The notes below the pieces were generated by a model. It was not told where the DNA came from. It worked only from the letters and a program-made list of their open reading frames with translations, and did no database searches. Positions 26,692-35,431 of a DNA stretch of 64,000 bases are shown piece by piece (within the stretch, counting starts at the first letter, position 1; every line of letters begins with the position of its first letter). Made by a program: the position numbers and the translations under genes. Source of the stretch: Nostocales cyanobacterium HT-58-2. GTDB lineage: Bacteria > Cyanobacteriota > Cyanobacteriia > Cyanobacteriales > Nostocaceae. Where the stretch lies: NCBI GenBank assembly GCA_002163975.1, contig CP019636.1:5335501-5399500 (forward strand), given 5' to 3'.

Positions 26692-27672
26692 TTACTCAGG
26701 AGGGAAGTCTTCTGGGTGTTTCTCCTCAACGATTAAATTTGGCAGTCCCTCTAGTTTTTCTACGGGTTCCTCTTCTTCTATTGAAGGCACAAAGACCTTC
26801 AGACTCGCTGGTATGCAGCGAATCTCCACAGGAGTTGTCCCTACAATTTCTCCATCAACAACAATTTTTTGTGGAGGGTCAGTTGTGATTTTAAATTGTT
26901 TGGCTCGTAGATAACCAATGTCATTTCGCTCTGCGCCATTGCCAGCAGAAGCAGTTTGAAACAGATGAAATGCGGCGGCGATCGCTCCTGCCCTAGTTGT
27001 TGGAGCTACGATTGTTAAATCTAGTAACCCATCATCAACAATGATTCCCGCTGGTCCTTGAGCCAAAATTGAAGAGGGAGGTGCTGCGTTTGCGACTGTG
27101 ACTGCGACTGCAGAAGTTTTAATGATTTTTTCTTCTGTTTCAATTTCAACATCAAAACTCTGTAAGTTCCGCAGTTCTTGCAGCCCTGCAAGAATATAAG
27201 CCAGAACTCCCAACCGATTTTTTGCTTCCCGGTCTGCTCTTTCTACAGTTTCAGCTTCAAAGCCAATACCTGCCAGCAAGACCATGGGAAAACTGTTACA
27301 ATTGGCTGCATCTACAGTCCGAGTCACTCCTTGCAAAATCACTTTACAGGCTGCATCAATGGTGTCAGGAATGCCTAAAGCTGTGGCAAAAGCGTTTGCC
27401 GTTCCGCGTGAGATAATGCCAAACGGAATATCACTACCTACCACAGCAGCGGCAGCTGCGGAAAGAGTACCATCTCCTCCCGACGCAATTATGGTATCTA
27501 CACCCCGCTTAACCGCTTCATGTGCTAGTTTGTCAGCGCCGATTTCTTCAGTTGTCAGTTGAATATCTAGGTTGATTTCCGGCTCTAAAATTGCCCGAAT
27601 CATTGCCAAATCTTGCTCAGAGTTACCCTGACCCGCGACTGGATTAAAGATAAGGCAGGCGGAACGATTCAT
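26692..27672 (-). CDS. Diacylglycerol-kinase family lipid kinase (YegS/DgkB-like)
   Basis: A 326-residue kinase. The catalytic domain N-terminus has IFNPVAGQGNSEQD (phosphate-binding) and the family signature IIASGGDGTLSAAAAAV at about residues 60-80, then GIISRGTANAFATALGIP. The C-terminal beta-sandwich region is full length (DDGLLDLTIVAPT, KFKITTDPPQKIVVDGE). Members transfer phosphate from ATP to diacylglycerol, sphingoid bases or related lipids. There is no membrane span; peripheral membrane binding is expected. The C-terminal 40 residues are acidic and Pro-rich (PSIEEEEPVEKLEGLP), beyond the usual fold. It is the first gene of a two-gene unit with the metallophosphoesterase. Confidence 0.92.
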   Translation of the reverse strand: MNRSACLIFNPVAGQGNSEQDLAMIRAILEPEINLDIQLTTEEIGADKLAHEAVKRGVDTIIASGGDGTLSAAAAAVVGSDIPFGIISRGTANAFATALGIPDTIDAACKVILQGVTRTVDAANCNSFPMVLLAGIGFEAETVERADREAKNRLGVLAYILAGLQELRNLQSFDVEIETEEKIIKTSAVAVTVANAAPPSSILAQGPAGIIVDDGLLDLTIVAPTTRAGAIAAAFHLFQTASAGNGAERNDIGYLRAKQFKITTDPPQKIVVDGEIVGTTPVEIRCIPASLKVFVPSIEEEEPVEKLEGLPNLIVEEKHPEDFPPE

Positions 27673-27780
27673 AGGGTGGAATTATATTTTATAAAATAAA
27701 TTATTATTCTCTATTATACCATTCAACTTAGGCACCCTCAGCTTCTCAGTAAAATGGTATGACTTTTCTAAGTTTTCGGT

Positions 27781-30132
27781 TCAACCTTTTCCCGTTTTTT
27801 TCACTAAGCTAGCAACCACAGTTGCCAACACCTCTGGTTCCACAGGCTTAGACAAGTGCATTTGAAACCCTTCAAAGAGCGATCGGGTCCGGTCTTCAGT
27901 TCTTGCATAAGCTGTTAATGCCACTGCTGGAATATCCCCTCCCTGCTCTTTGGGGAGCATCCGTACCTTACGTATTAAGCTATAGCCGTCTTCCTCTGGC
28001 ATACCAATATCGCTGACAAGAATATCCAATCTGTGATCCGAGATGGCTTGAATTGCCTCAATTGCTGAGGAAACTGCAATCACCTCAGCCCCACACATCT
28101 CTACTGCGGCGACAAGAAAATCACGCGTATCAGTTTCATCGTCAACTACCAATATTTGCACTCCATCAAGTACAGGCAGAGGTGTGGAGGTGCACAAAAG
28201 TGTAGAGGCAGAATTTTCTCTGCTGCTTTGTTGCTCCCTTGCTCTACTGTTTTCTTTAACAAGTGGTAACCTTACTCTCAGAGTTGCTCCCTTGCCCTCA
28301 CCAAGACTCTCTGCATGAACGGTTCCACCATGTAATTCTACCAGGTGACGCACGATTGCTAGTCCCAGTCCTAATCCAGTAAAGGTCCGAGTTGTGGAAC
28401 TATCAGCTTGCCGAAAGCGCTCAAACAAATAAGGCAAAAATTCAGGGTTGATACCTCGTCCTGTATCTGCTACCGTAATTTCAACATGGGAGTTAACACG
28501 CTCTAGCAGAATCTGAACAAGCCCTCCTTTAGGAGTAAATTTAATCGCATTAGATAATAAATTCCAAACCACTTGCTGCAAACGGTCAGAGTCACCCATA
28601 ACTGGACCTACTGTTGGGTCAAGTGTAGATTGAAGTTGTATTTCCTTTGCCTCAGCGGCTGGACGCACTGTTTCCAGCGCTGCTTCAATCACCTGCACCA
28701 GTGCAATGGGACGAACATTCAAGCGGAGTTTACCCTGAATAATGCGGGAGACATCCAGCAAATCTTCAACAAGTTGCGCTTGTGACTTGGCACTGCGTTC
28801 AATCGTCTCCATTGCCCGTGCGGTTGTCACTTCGTCAAACTTGCGAGTATTGAGTAAGCGAATCCATCCCAACATGGCATTGAGGGGGGAGCGAAGTTCG
28901 TGGGAAAGAGTCGCCAAAAATTCATCTTTCATGCGATTGGCTACTTCGGCTGCACTTCGTGCCTGTTGCTCGCGCTGAAGTAGTTGGGTGCGTTCGTCTT
29001 CAGCCCGCTTACGTTCCGTGTAATCACGTAGAATTTTGCAGAAGCCTCGTAACTGTCCAGCTTCATCTAGTAGGGGTGTGACAAAACCACTTCCCCAAAA
29101 ACGACTGCCATCTTTGCGCAGATGCCAACGTTCATCCTCAGCCCGCCCTTCTGTTACGGCTTTTTCCAGTTCTTGCTTTTGTGCATCTTGCCGCAAGTCT
29201 TCTGGTGTAAAGATAATAGAACTCGGCTGTCCTAGAATCTCTGCTTCTTGATAGCCTAAAATATTCTCGGCTCCCAAGCTCCAATCGGTAATCAGCCCTT
29301 GAGAGTCTAAGAAGAAAATGGCATAGTCCTTCACATTTTCCAATAGCAGGCGGAAGCGCTCTTCGCTGGAGCGCAACGCCATTTCTGCCTGCCTTTGGGC
29401 TGTGATATCAGCGAGGATGAAAACAGCACCGACAAATGCTCCCGACTCATCCAGTACCGGATCTACTGTGACAGAAAACCACCGTCCCCCAATGTGAATG
29501 ACCAAACTTTGACGATGCCGAGTTTCCTGAACACGAAGGAAGGGAGTGAGATTACAACTTAGTGCTTTTTGCAATAAAACCTGATGTAAACTGCCTGTAA
29601 TTTCACTGAACGGCTTACTCAAAAGCTTTGTCATTGCTTTGTTACAACGCAGGAATCTGCCTTCGCGATCAAGTAACCCAACCCCATCTCTAATGGAGTC
29701 GAAAGTTGTTTGCCACTCAAGCGCCCGAGCTAAAGCTGACTCTTCTGCATCCCGAATCCGGAGTAAGGCTTTGACTGTTGCGATTAACTCAATGGGCTCA
29801 ACGGGTTGTGCTAGGTAACCATCGGCACCGCCATTTAACCCTTGAGCTTTGTCCCGACTCTCCACAAAATGGGCAGACAGATGAAGCACGGGAAGAGTGG
29901 CAGTCGCTGAGTTAGATTTAATGCGATGACAAACTTCAAAGCCGTTAATATCAGGAAGCCTGACATCCAGAATAACTAGATCAGGTTTAGCTTGGGCGAT
30001 CGCTTGTAGCCCTGCCTCGCCTGTGGTTGCCTCTACAACTCGAAAGCCAGCACTTCGCAATACGCGAGCGACGATGTAACGGTTGGTTTCGTTGTCGTCA
30101 ATATGCAAGACAGTGACTAACGGCTCTGACAT
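27781..30132 (-). CDS. Hybrid histidine kinase REC-PAS-PAS-HisKA-HATPase-REC
   Basis: A 783-residue cytosolic sensor kinase. Domain order: receiver with phospho-acceptor Asp56 (LVILDVRLPD); PAS at about 137-247; PAS/PAC at about 255-378; HisKA with His411 (FLATLSHELRSPLNAML); HATPase with the N box NLLSNAIKFT and G boxes VADTGRGI and GLGLGLAIV; second receiver (DILVSDIGMPEEDG) from about residue 650. No membrane span is present. It is the last gene of the stressosome operon, 10 nt after the preceding kinase. It probably receives or passes on the stressosome output through its N-terminal receiver. No DNA-binding effector lies in the operon. Confidence 0.93.
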   Translation of the reverse strand: MSEPLVTVLHIDDNETNRYIVARVLRSAGFRVVEATTGEAGLQAIAQAKPDLVILDVRLPDINGFEVCHRIKSNSATATLPVLHLSAHFVESRDKAQGLNGGADGYLAQPVEPIELIATVKALLRIRDAEESALARALEWQTTFDSIRDGVGLLDREGRFLRCNKAMTKLLSKPFSEITGSLHQVLLQKALSCNLTPFLRVQETRHRQSLVIHIGGRWFSVTVDPVLDESGAFVGAVFILADITAQRQAEMALRSSEERFRLLLENVKDYAIFFLDSQGLITDWSLGAENILGYQEAEILGQPSSIIFTPEDLRQDAQKQELEKAVTEGRAEDERWHLRKDGSRFWGSGFVTPLLDEAGQLRGFCKILRDYTERKRAEDERTQLLQREQQARSAAEVANRMKDEFLATLSHELRSPLNAMLGWIRLLNTRKFDEVTTARAMETIERSAKSQAQLVEDLLDVSRIIQGKLRLNVRPIALVQVIEAALETVRPAAEAKEIQLQSTLDPTVGPVMGDSDRLQQVVWNLLSNAIKFTPKGGLVQILLERVNSHVEITVADTGRGINPEFLPYLFERFRQADSSTTRTFTGLGLGLAIVRHLVELHGGTVHAESLGEGKGATLRVRLPLVKENSRAREQQSSRENSASTLLCTSTPLPVLDGVQILVVDDETDTRDFLVAAVEMCGAEVIAVSSAIEAIQAISDHRLDILVSDIGMPEEDGYSLIRKVRMLPKEQGGDIPAVALTAYARTEDRTRSLFEGFQMHLSKPVEPEVLATVVASLVKKTGKG

Positions 30133-30142
30133 AGTTTTTCTC

Positions 30143-32284
30143 TCAGGTATCTAAGACTAGCCCAGCTTTTCTAAGAGCTTCCCGTAGTTGGGCGATCGCG
30201 ACTTCTTGACAAAAAGTCTCTTTAGAAAGAATTGCCACAGTGCGTTCAGCTAGAAACTTTTGCTCTTGGGGTTCCAACTGTTGTGATGTATTGACAATTA
30301 CGGGAATCGCACGAGTCGCGGGATCACTTTTTAGCTGGTCTAACACTTCCATGCCACTCATTTCGGGCATAGTAAGATCCAATACAATACAGGTAGGATT
30401 TTCCACTTGAGCTAAACGAATTCCCTCACGTCCATCGCCTGCTTCCAGAATGTCGATGGGAATATGGACGAGAAGTTGCTTTAACACATACCGGGATGTT
30501 AAGTCGTCATCTATCAGTAGAAGCTTTTGTTGCCTGCCCTGCTTGACCAGTGTATTGATTTTGTTCAACAGTAACAATCTATCTGCGGGTTTAATCAAGA
30601 ATCCATTAGCTCCTCGAGCCATCACTTGTTTCTCGTTATTCACGACACTGACAACAAGAATAGGAATATTTCGGGTTGCTTCATTCCCCTTTGTTTCAGC
30701 GAGAAACGCCCACGAGTTTTCTCCTTCTAGCAAAATATCCAAAATGATGGCAATTGGTTTAAACACCGTCAGCGCCTGCTGTGCCTGATTCAGTGTTCGT
30801 GCCGAAATCATTTGATAATTTGAAGAGTCAAAATACTTTTCGTAAGTAAAAATAGTTTCAGGATTGTCTTCCACCACTAGGAGCGGGTGGCGAGTTGGGT
30901 CAATTTGCCAACTGGGTTGTGGCATTGCGGAGGCTTTAGCAGCATCACCAAAGACCGATGGGATAGAAGCAAAAAACGTAGACCCCTTGCCTAATTCACT
31001 TTTAACCCAAACGCTTCCTCCTAACAATTCTGTTAGCTTGCGCGAGAGCGGTAGCCCCAAACCAGTTCCTTTGACCCGTTGTTGCAGGCGAGACTCTATT
31101 TGAACAAAATCCTCAAAAACCCGCTCTTGATCCTCTTGTTTAATCCCAATTCCTGTATCAGCAACGGAAAAAGTGATAGTGTTATCTGTCATGACTGCCG
31201 CAACCCGAACCTCACCTTGCTCGGTATACTTAAGCCCATTGGAGATGAAGTTTCTGAGAATTTGGGCAACCTTCCCTTCATCTGTGTAAAGGGGTGGAAT
31301 ACCAACAGCTTCCTCGAAAACCAAAGAAACCGAAGAATTATGAGCAAGCAGAGGACGCAGCATTCCTCTCAAAGTTCCAAACAGTTCGCTGACTTCAAAC
31401 TGGATGGGATGAACAACAGTTTTTCCAGCTTCTACCTTCGCTAGGTCTAACAAATCATTCACTAACTCCGACAAACCTTCCGCAGCTTTTTGAATGAACT
31501 TGACTTGTTTTTCTTGCTCAGTTGTTAGGGAACCATCCATCTGATCTAACAAAATCCGCGAGAGAGACATAATCGAGTTCAAGGGCGTGCGAAACTCGTG
31601 ACTCATATTTGAGAGAAATCGAGTCTTGAGTTCATTTGCCCGTTGCAGGGAATCAGCTTTTTCGTCTAATTCTGCATAGAGAGCTACAACGCCGCGATTT
31701 GTATCTTCTAGCTCGCGGTTGAGCTGGGTTAACTCCTCCTCACGCTTGCGTAGTTCCTCCATGGCGCGCAGCAGTTCTTGGTTTTGCCGCCGAATTTCCT
31801 CAAACGGATTTTGTGGCTCACGCCCAGCGAACTCATCTTGAATCTGTTTTAAACTTTGAGATGTCAGTTTAGGCGAGCGTTTTGGCAAGGTCTTTCCCAT
31901 CAAAACCTGGGTTCCTTGCTTTGGTTTCGACTCTATCTCAAACGTGTCCATCAGCCGTCGAGCACCGATAATCCCTAATCCGATTCCAGTTGTGGACGTG
32001 AATTGCCCATCTAAAATCGCCTTCAAGTTGGGAATTCCCGATCCTCTGTCTTGAATGCTAATCCAGAGGTTTTGCGGAGATTGCTCATCTACCGAAAATT
32101 CAACACATCCGCCCTTGGCATAGACAAAGGCATTGCGGGCGATTTCTGAGATAGCTGTGGCAAGGCGTGCTTGGTCTTGGGCATCAAATCCCAAGGCTTC
32201 AGCAATCTGGCGTGCCATTTGACGAGTCAGCACCACATCTTGCTCATAGCGAATTTCTAGGGTGAGGAGAATAGTTGTACTCAT
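30143..32284 (-). CDS. Hybrid kinase with N-terminal RsbT-like ATPase domain and two receivers
   Basis: A 713-residue protein. Residues about 1-135 form a Bergerat ATPase of the RsbT/RsbW type (ISEIARNAFVYAKGG, then IQDRGSGIPN, then GIGLGIIGARRLMD). A coiled coil (MEELRKREEELTQLNRELED) follows, then HisKA with His229 (FLSNMSHEFRTPLNSIM) and a second HATPase (ISNGLKYTEQG, VADTGIGI, GTGLGLPLSRKL). Two receivers come last, with Asp516 (IAIILDILLEG) and Asp636 (CIVLDLTMPEMSG). The ATG overlaps the stop of the phosphatase gene (ATGA), which implies translational coupling. The RsbT-like head probably docks on, or responds to, the stressosome RsbR/RsbS proteins and links it to phosphorelay signalling. 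Confidence 0.92.
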   Translation of the reverse strand: MSTTILLTLEIRYEQDVVLTRQMARQIAEALGFDAQDQARLATAISEIARNAFVYAKGGCVEFSVDEQSPQNLWISIQDRGSGIPNLKAILDGQFTSTTGIGLGIIGARRLMDTFEIESKPKQGTQVLMGKTLPKRSPKLTSQSLKQIQDEFAGREPQNPFEEIRRQNQELLRAMEELRKREEELTQLNRELEDTNRGVVALYAELDEKADSLQRANELKTRFLSNMSHEFRTPLNSIMSLSRILLDQMDGSLTTEQEKQVKFIQKAAEGLSELVNDLLDLAKVEAGKTVVHPIQFEVSELFGTLRGMLRPLLAHNSSVSLVFEEAVGIPPLYTDEGKVAQILRNFISNGLKYTEQGEVRVAAVMTDNTITFSVADTGIGIKQEDQERVFEDFVQIESRLQQRVKGTGLGLPLSRKLTELLGGSVWVKSELGKGSTFFASIPSVFGDAAKASAMPQPSWQIDPTRHPLLVVEDNPETIFTYEKYFDSSNYQMISARTLNQAQQALTVFKPIAIILDILLEGENSWAFLAETKGNEATRNIPILVVSVVNNEKQVMARGANGFLIKPADRLLLLNKINTLVKQGRQQKLLLIDDDLTSRYVLKQLLVHIPIDILEAGDGREGIRLAQVENPTCIVLDLTMPEMSGMEVLDQLKSDPATRAIPVIVNTSQQLEPQEQKFLAERTVAILSKETFCQEVAIAQLREALRKAGLVLDT

Positions 32285-33294
32285 GGCGATACACTCTCAC
32301 GGACAGCCAGCACAGTGACATCATCGCGAGCTCGGTTAAAGTCGCGGTATAAAACGCCAGCAGTCAAACTTGGATGTTTGTGGATTAAACCAGGATAGCG
32401 CTCTAATCGCCATTGGGTTCCCAAGCCATCGGAATGCAAAATTAACAGTGCTCCTGGATGCCATGGGTAAGTAAATTCCTGAATCTTGCGGACCTCATGT
32501 CCGACCGTACCGTTGTGGGAAACCAGGTTGTAAGTTTTCTCATTAGAGAAGATGCTGCCAGCAATGTTGCCCACTCCTGCAAAGCGAACAGACTGCTGTT
32601 CAAAGTTGATTTCTGCGATCGCCAACGCCGCACCTCGCGTACCTCGCAATGCCACATGAGCAGCTTCTATAATTTCTTGTGGACTGCGATGAGCATTTTC
32701 GTGAAAAACTCTCACAGCTTCTGTTGATGCTCGGGCAGCTAGCGGTCCGTGACCCAATCCATCAGCAACGAGCAGCAAGCTGCGTTCCTGACTGATTTCG
32801 TATGCCCACGCATCGCCACAAACCTCTTCTCCCGCTTTTGGCAGGCACACCACTCCCAATTCTAAATTGTTTGGGGTGAAACTTGTGGAGATGGAGTTAG
32901 CCCAAAGGCGGGACAAAAGCGCTGTCCCTACATCCAAAATGGAATGAATATCAAAAAAATATGACAGACGGTTGATTGCTCCTAACCCATTACCAGGGGT
33001 ACCAGTTGTAGAAAACCCGTCACGCATACACTCACTGATATTGTCTATGCCTGGTCCTTTGTCTAAAGCCAGAACTTCTAAACCGTGTATGTTGTCTTTG
33101 TCAATTGCCTGTAATAAGAGTAGCCCATCCCTAGCATGGTTAACCAAGTTATTCGCAACTTCAGTCACCACAATACTGACCTTTCCCCGCTGAGTTTCGT
33201 TGAAACCGAGACGATTTGCTAGGGCGATCGCCTGCCGTCGCGCTTCACCTGCTTGACTTGACTCTAAAATTGGTAGGGCGAGCGTTTCTCTCAT
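32281..33294 (-). CDS. RsbX-like PP2C phosphatase with RsbT-type ATPase domain
   Basis: A 337-residue protein from the ATG at 33294, which lies eight bases after the rsbT stop. A longer frame to 33339 would overlap rsbT and lacks a good site. Residues about 10-125 are a Bergerat ATPase (IVVTEVANNLVNHARDG, LDKGPGID, GNGLGAINRLS). Residues about 145-335 are a SpoIIE/PP2C phosphatase of the RsbX type (GEEVCGDAWAYEI with a metal-ligand Asp, LLVADGLGHGPLAARAS, LLILHSDGLG). In stressosome operons RsbX removes phosphate from RsbR and RsbS to reset the complex. Fusion to an RsbT-like domain is uncommon in Bacillus-type RsbX, but similar fusions occur in Gram-negative systems. Confidence 0.9.
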   Translation of the reverse strand: MRETLALPILESSQAGEARRQAIALANRLGFNETQRGKVSIVVTEVANNLVNHARDGLLLLQAIDKDNIHGLEVLALDKGPGIDNISECMRDGFSTTGTPGNGLGAINRLSYFFDIHSILDVGTALLSRLWANSISTSFTPNNLELGVVCLPKAGEEVCGDAWAYEISQERSLLLVADGLGHGPLAARASTEAVRVFHENAHRSPQEIIEAAHVALRGTRGAALAIAEINFEQQSVRFAGVGNIAGSIFSNEKTYNLVSHNGTVGHEVRKIQEFTYPWHPGALLILHSDGLGTQWRLERYPGLIHKHPSLTAGVLYRDFNRARDDVTVLAVRESVSP

Positions 33295-33301
33295 AATTTC
33301 T

Positions 33302-33706
33302 TTACTTCCACTTTGTAATTGTGACGCAGGTGCCCTCACCTACACGGGAAACGATATTGAATTCATTCATCAGTCGCTTTGCACCACTCAACCCCATCCC
33401 CAACCCACCACCTGTGGTGTAACCATCTTTGAGTGCTAAGTCAATATCTGGAATTCCTGGTCCGGAGTCTTCAAAAACCAGCTGTAAACCCTGACGTGTT
33501 CCATCCTGGAGTGCTTCTAGCTTGACAGTCCCTCCACCTCCGTAGTCCAAGGTATTACGGGCTAACTCGCTGGCTGCTGTGACAATTTTCGTCTGATCTA
33601 CGAGACTAAACCCCAGTTTGACAGCAAACTGACGCACTTTCTGCCGAACTAAAACTACGTCTTGTGAGGATTGGATACTCATGGTTTCACACCCGTACAT
33701 ATCCAT
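33302..33706 (-). CDS. rsbT: Stressosome switch kinase RsbT
   Basis: A 134-residue serine/threonine kinase of the GHKL fold. The ATP-binding boxes are ASELARNTLDYGGGG (N box), FEDSGPGIPD (G1) and GGGLGMGLSGAKRLM (G2). The start is the ATG at 33706, because GGAGGAA lies six bases before it; the frame is open further upstream but only through the end of rsbS, giving an unlikely Arg-rich leader. RsbT is held by RsbR/RsbS and, on stress, phosphorylates them and is released to act on a downstream partner. In Bacillus that partner is RsbU; no RsbU is present here and the kinases in the same operon are the likely targets. Its start overlaps the rsbS end by 20 nt. Confidence 0.93.
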   Translation of the reverse strand: MDMYGCETMSIQSSQDVVLVRQKVRQFAVKLGFSLVDQTKIVTAASELARNTLDYGGGGTVKLEALQDGTRQGLQLVFEDSGPGIPDIDLALKDGYTTGGGLGMGLSGAKRLMNEFNIVSRVGEGTCVTITKWK

Positions 33707-34082
33707 CTGCGCTTCCTCCAGCCGTCCCCTTCTGCGATCCGCGCAGAAGTGCCATGCCCTTCTCAACGTTTAATGCGGTGCGAATTCCTGTTAAGGAAAG
33801 CCCTAGCTCTACTAGGGTGATGGCAACTGCTGGTTGCATTCCGACCACAACGGTCTGAGCATCAAGAACCTGTGACATCTTAGCAATGTTCCCCAGGATT
33901 CTGCCAATAAAGGAATCCACAATTTCTAAAGACGAAATATCAATGAGCACTCCACGAGTTTGAGTTTCGGTGATGCGAGTTGTCAGGTCATCTTGCAAAG
34001 CGATCGCTAACTGATCGTGCATGTCAACTTGTATGCTAACCAAAAGGAATTCACCCATCTTAAGTATTGGAATGCGTTCCAT
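33687..34082 (-). CDS. rsbS: Stressosome scaffold RsbS (single STAS domain)
   Basis: A 131-residue STAS-domain protein (MERIPILKMGEFLLVSIQVD, then VLIDISSLEIVDSFIGRIL). It closely follows the RsbS pattern, including the GMQPAVAITLVELGL segment. The Ser in IVDSFIG (Ser57) matches the position phosphorylated by RsbT in Bacillus RsbS (Ser59). The ATG at 34082 has AGGAG nine bases upstream and a gap of 20 nt from rsbR. The C-terminus runs about 15 residues past the usual end (GSQKGTAGGSADGYVRV) because the frame continues into the start of rsbT. RsbS and RsbR together form the pseudo-icosahedral stressosome core. The assignment is very firm. Confidence 0.93.
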   Translation of the reverse strand: MERIPILKMGEFLLVSIQVDMHDQLAIALQDDLTTRITETQTRGVLIDISSLEIVDSFIGRILGNIAKMSQVLDAQTVVVGMQPAVAITLVELGLSLTGIRTALNVEKGMALLRGSQKGTAGGSADGYVRV

Positions 34083-34102
34083 TAGAAGCTCTCCTAACTC
34101 CT

Positions 34103-34966
34103 TCACTTGGATTGAGGACGGTTGATTGTTAGCCCAAGGCGCTTGAGAGCCAGCAAGAAAGCGTCTGCTAAAGTTGCCTTTGTGATGACATCTGCCAAAT
34201 CCACACCCAAGTAAACAATTGTTTGAGCAATCTGGGGACGAATTCCGCTGATAATACACTCTGCACCCATTAACCGAGCTGCGGTGACTGTCTTGAGTAA
34301 GTGCTGAGCTGTGAGTGTGTCCACTGTTGGCACTCCGGTAATATCGATAATGGCAATCTCGGAACTTGTTTCAACAATCTTCTGCAACAGAGATTCCATC
34401 ATCACCTGAGTGCGGCTACTGTCTAAAGTGCCAATAATAGGCAGCGCTAAAACCCCTTCCCAAAGCTTTACAACGGGTGTCGAAAGTTCTAGCAACTCTT
34501 CTTGCTGACGAATGATCACTTCTTCACGCGTCTTTTGATAAGCTTCCGTGGTTAAGAGTCCTAGTTGATCTATAAGAGTGTTGGCAAACCAGGTTTCTTC
34601 CACTAGGGCGTCTGCATTACCAACGAGTTCTTCGCGCAAACAAGCAAATAGGGGTTGCTTTAATGAGAAAATAAAGATGGCAGTTTCCGTCGGTGAAAAG
34701 CCTTTTTGCGAACGACTTCGTGAAACACTCGTTAGCATTTCTCGTACAGAGCGCCACTCAGAGGATTGCACGTTGGTTAAATTGCCGTACTGTACGGCTG
34801 TCTTCAGCAAACTTAGGAATTCTCGACACTCCTCACGCAAATCTATCTCTTTAATCAAACCTTTGCGAGATATGTTAGCTATGAGAGCTTGAGTCCAGCC
34901 TGCCAACAGTTCCGCTTCGTATTTTTCAACAACTTCAGGAATTTTACTTCCATTACTCAAGCCCAT
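34103..34966 (-). CDS. rsbR: Stressosome sensor RsbR (RsbRD-type N-terminus plus STAS)
   Basis: A 287-residue protein. The N-terminal half (about 10-150) is helical and resembles the RsbRD sensory domain (VVEKYEAELLAGWTQALIAN, then FSPTETAIFIFSLKQPLFAC) rather than a haem-globin. A short linker helix (IIRQQEELLELSTPVVKLWE) leads into a STAS domain (about 165-280: VLALPIIGTLDSSRTQVMME, IIDITGVPTVDTLTAQHLL). Thr180 and Thr210/Thr214 are candidate RsbT phosphorylation sites by analogy with RsbRA. It is the first gene of the operon. A small open frame precedes it. The signal sensed is unknown. Only one rsbR is present, so any sensory diversity must come from paralogues elsewhere. Confidence 0.92.
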   Translation of the reverse strand: MGLSNGSKIPEVVEKYEAELLAGWTQALIANISRKGLIKEIDLREECREFLSLLKTAVQYGNLTNVQSSEWRSVREMLTSVSRSRSQKGFSPTETAIFIFSLKQPLFACLREELVGNADALVEETWFANTLIDQLGLLTTEAYQKTREEVIIRQQEELLELSTPVVKLWEGVLALPIIGTLDSSRTQVMMESLLQKIVETSSEIAIIDITGVPTVDTLTAQHLLKTVTAARLMGAECIISGIRPQIAQTIVYLGVDLADVITKATLADAFLLALKRLGLTINRPQSK

Positions 34967-35029
34967 ACTAATGCTTCCTTTCGCAAGCTCGAATTAGTTA
35001 GTAATTGGTTAGTCAAAAATTTAGGCTTC

Positions 35030-35197
35030 TTAGTTTACTAGCTCTCTTGGAGTTGTGCGCGATTCCTCAAGAGGTAGTTCCCAAAGGCTAATTGCTTCCA
35101 ACTCATTATAGAAATAAGATGGGACAAAAAAGTACGTGTCACCATAAACTGCAAACTCGTTCTTTTGACGCATGGTTACACGTTGAGGAATTGTCAT
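35030..35197 (-). CDS. Putative 55-residue protein upstream of rsbR
   Basis: An intact small frame on the rsbR strand: MTIPQRVTMRQKNEFAVYGD, then TYFFVPSYFYNELEAISLWE, then LPLEESRTPRELVN. Composition is protein-like (aromatic, balanced charge, no low complexity), unlike random AT-rich frames nearby. The ribosome site is weak; a second Met at position 9 could be the start. It ends 63 bp before rsbR. No family is recognised. Confidence 0.5.
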   Translation of the reverse strand: MTIPQRVTMRQKNEFAVYGDTYFFVPSYFYNELEAISLWELPLEESRTTPRELVN

Positions 35198-35431
35198 TAA
35201 TTGCTTAGAAAAAACGACAAACTAACGCACAAAAGTCATGTATGAATTGTGTCAATACAGTCAAGATAAAGTTATATGTGTTCTTAATATTTCATAAAAC
35301 TTAGCAAAATCTTTCTTAACGAAGATCAAGAATAAACTGACCCTCAAATGAGGCAATTGAAAGGGCTATGAGTCACGCACTGCGGTAGTCTAGATAAAGT
35401 GAATTTATCTTCTGACTTAAGATACTTCTTT

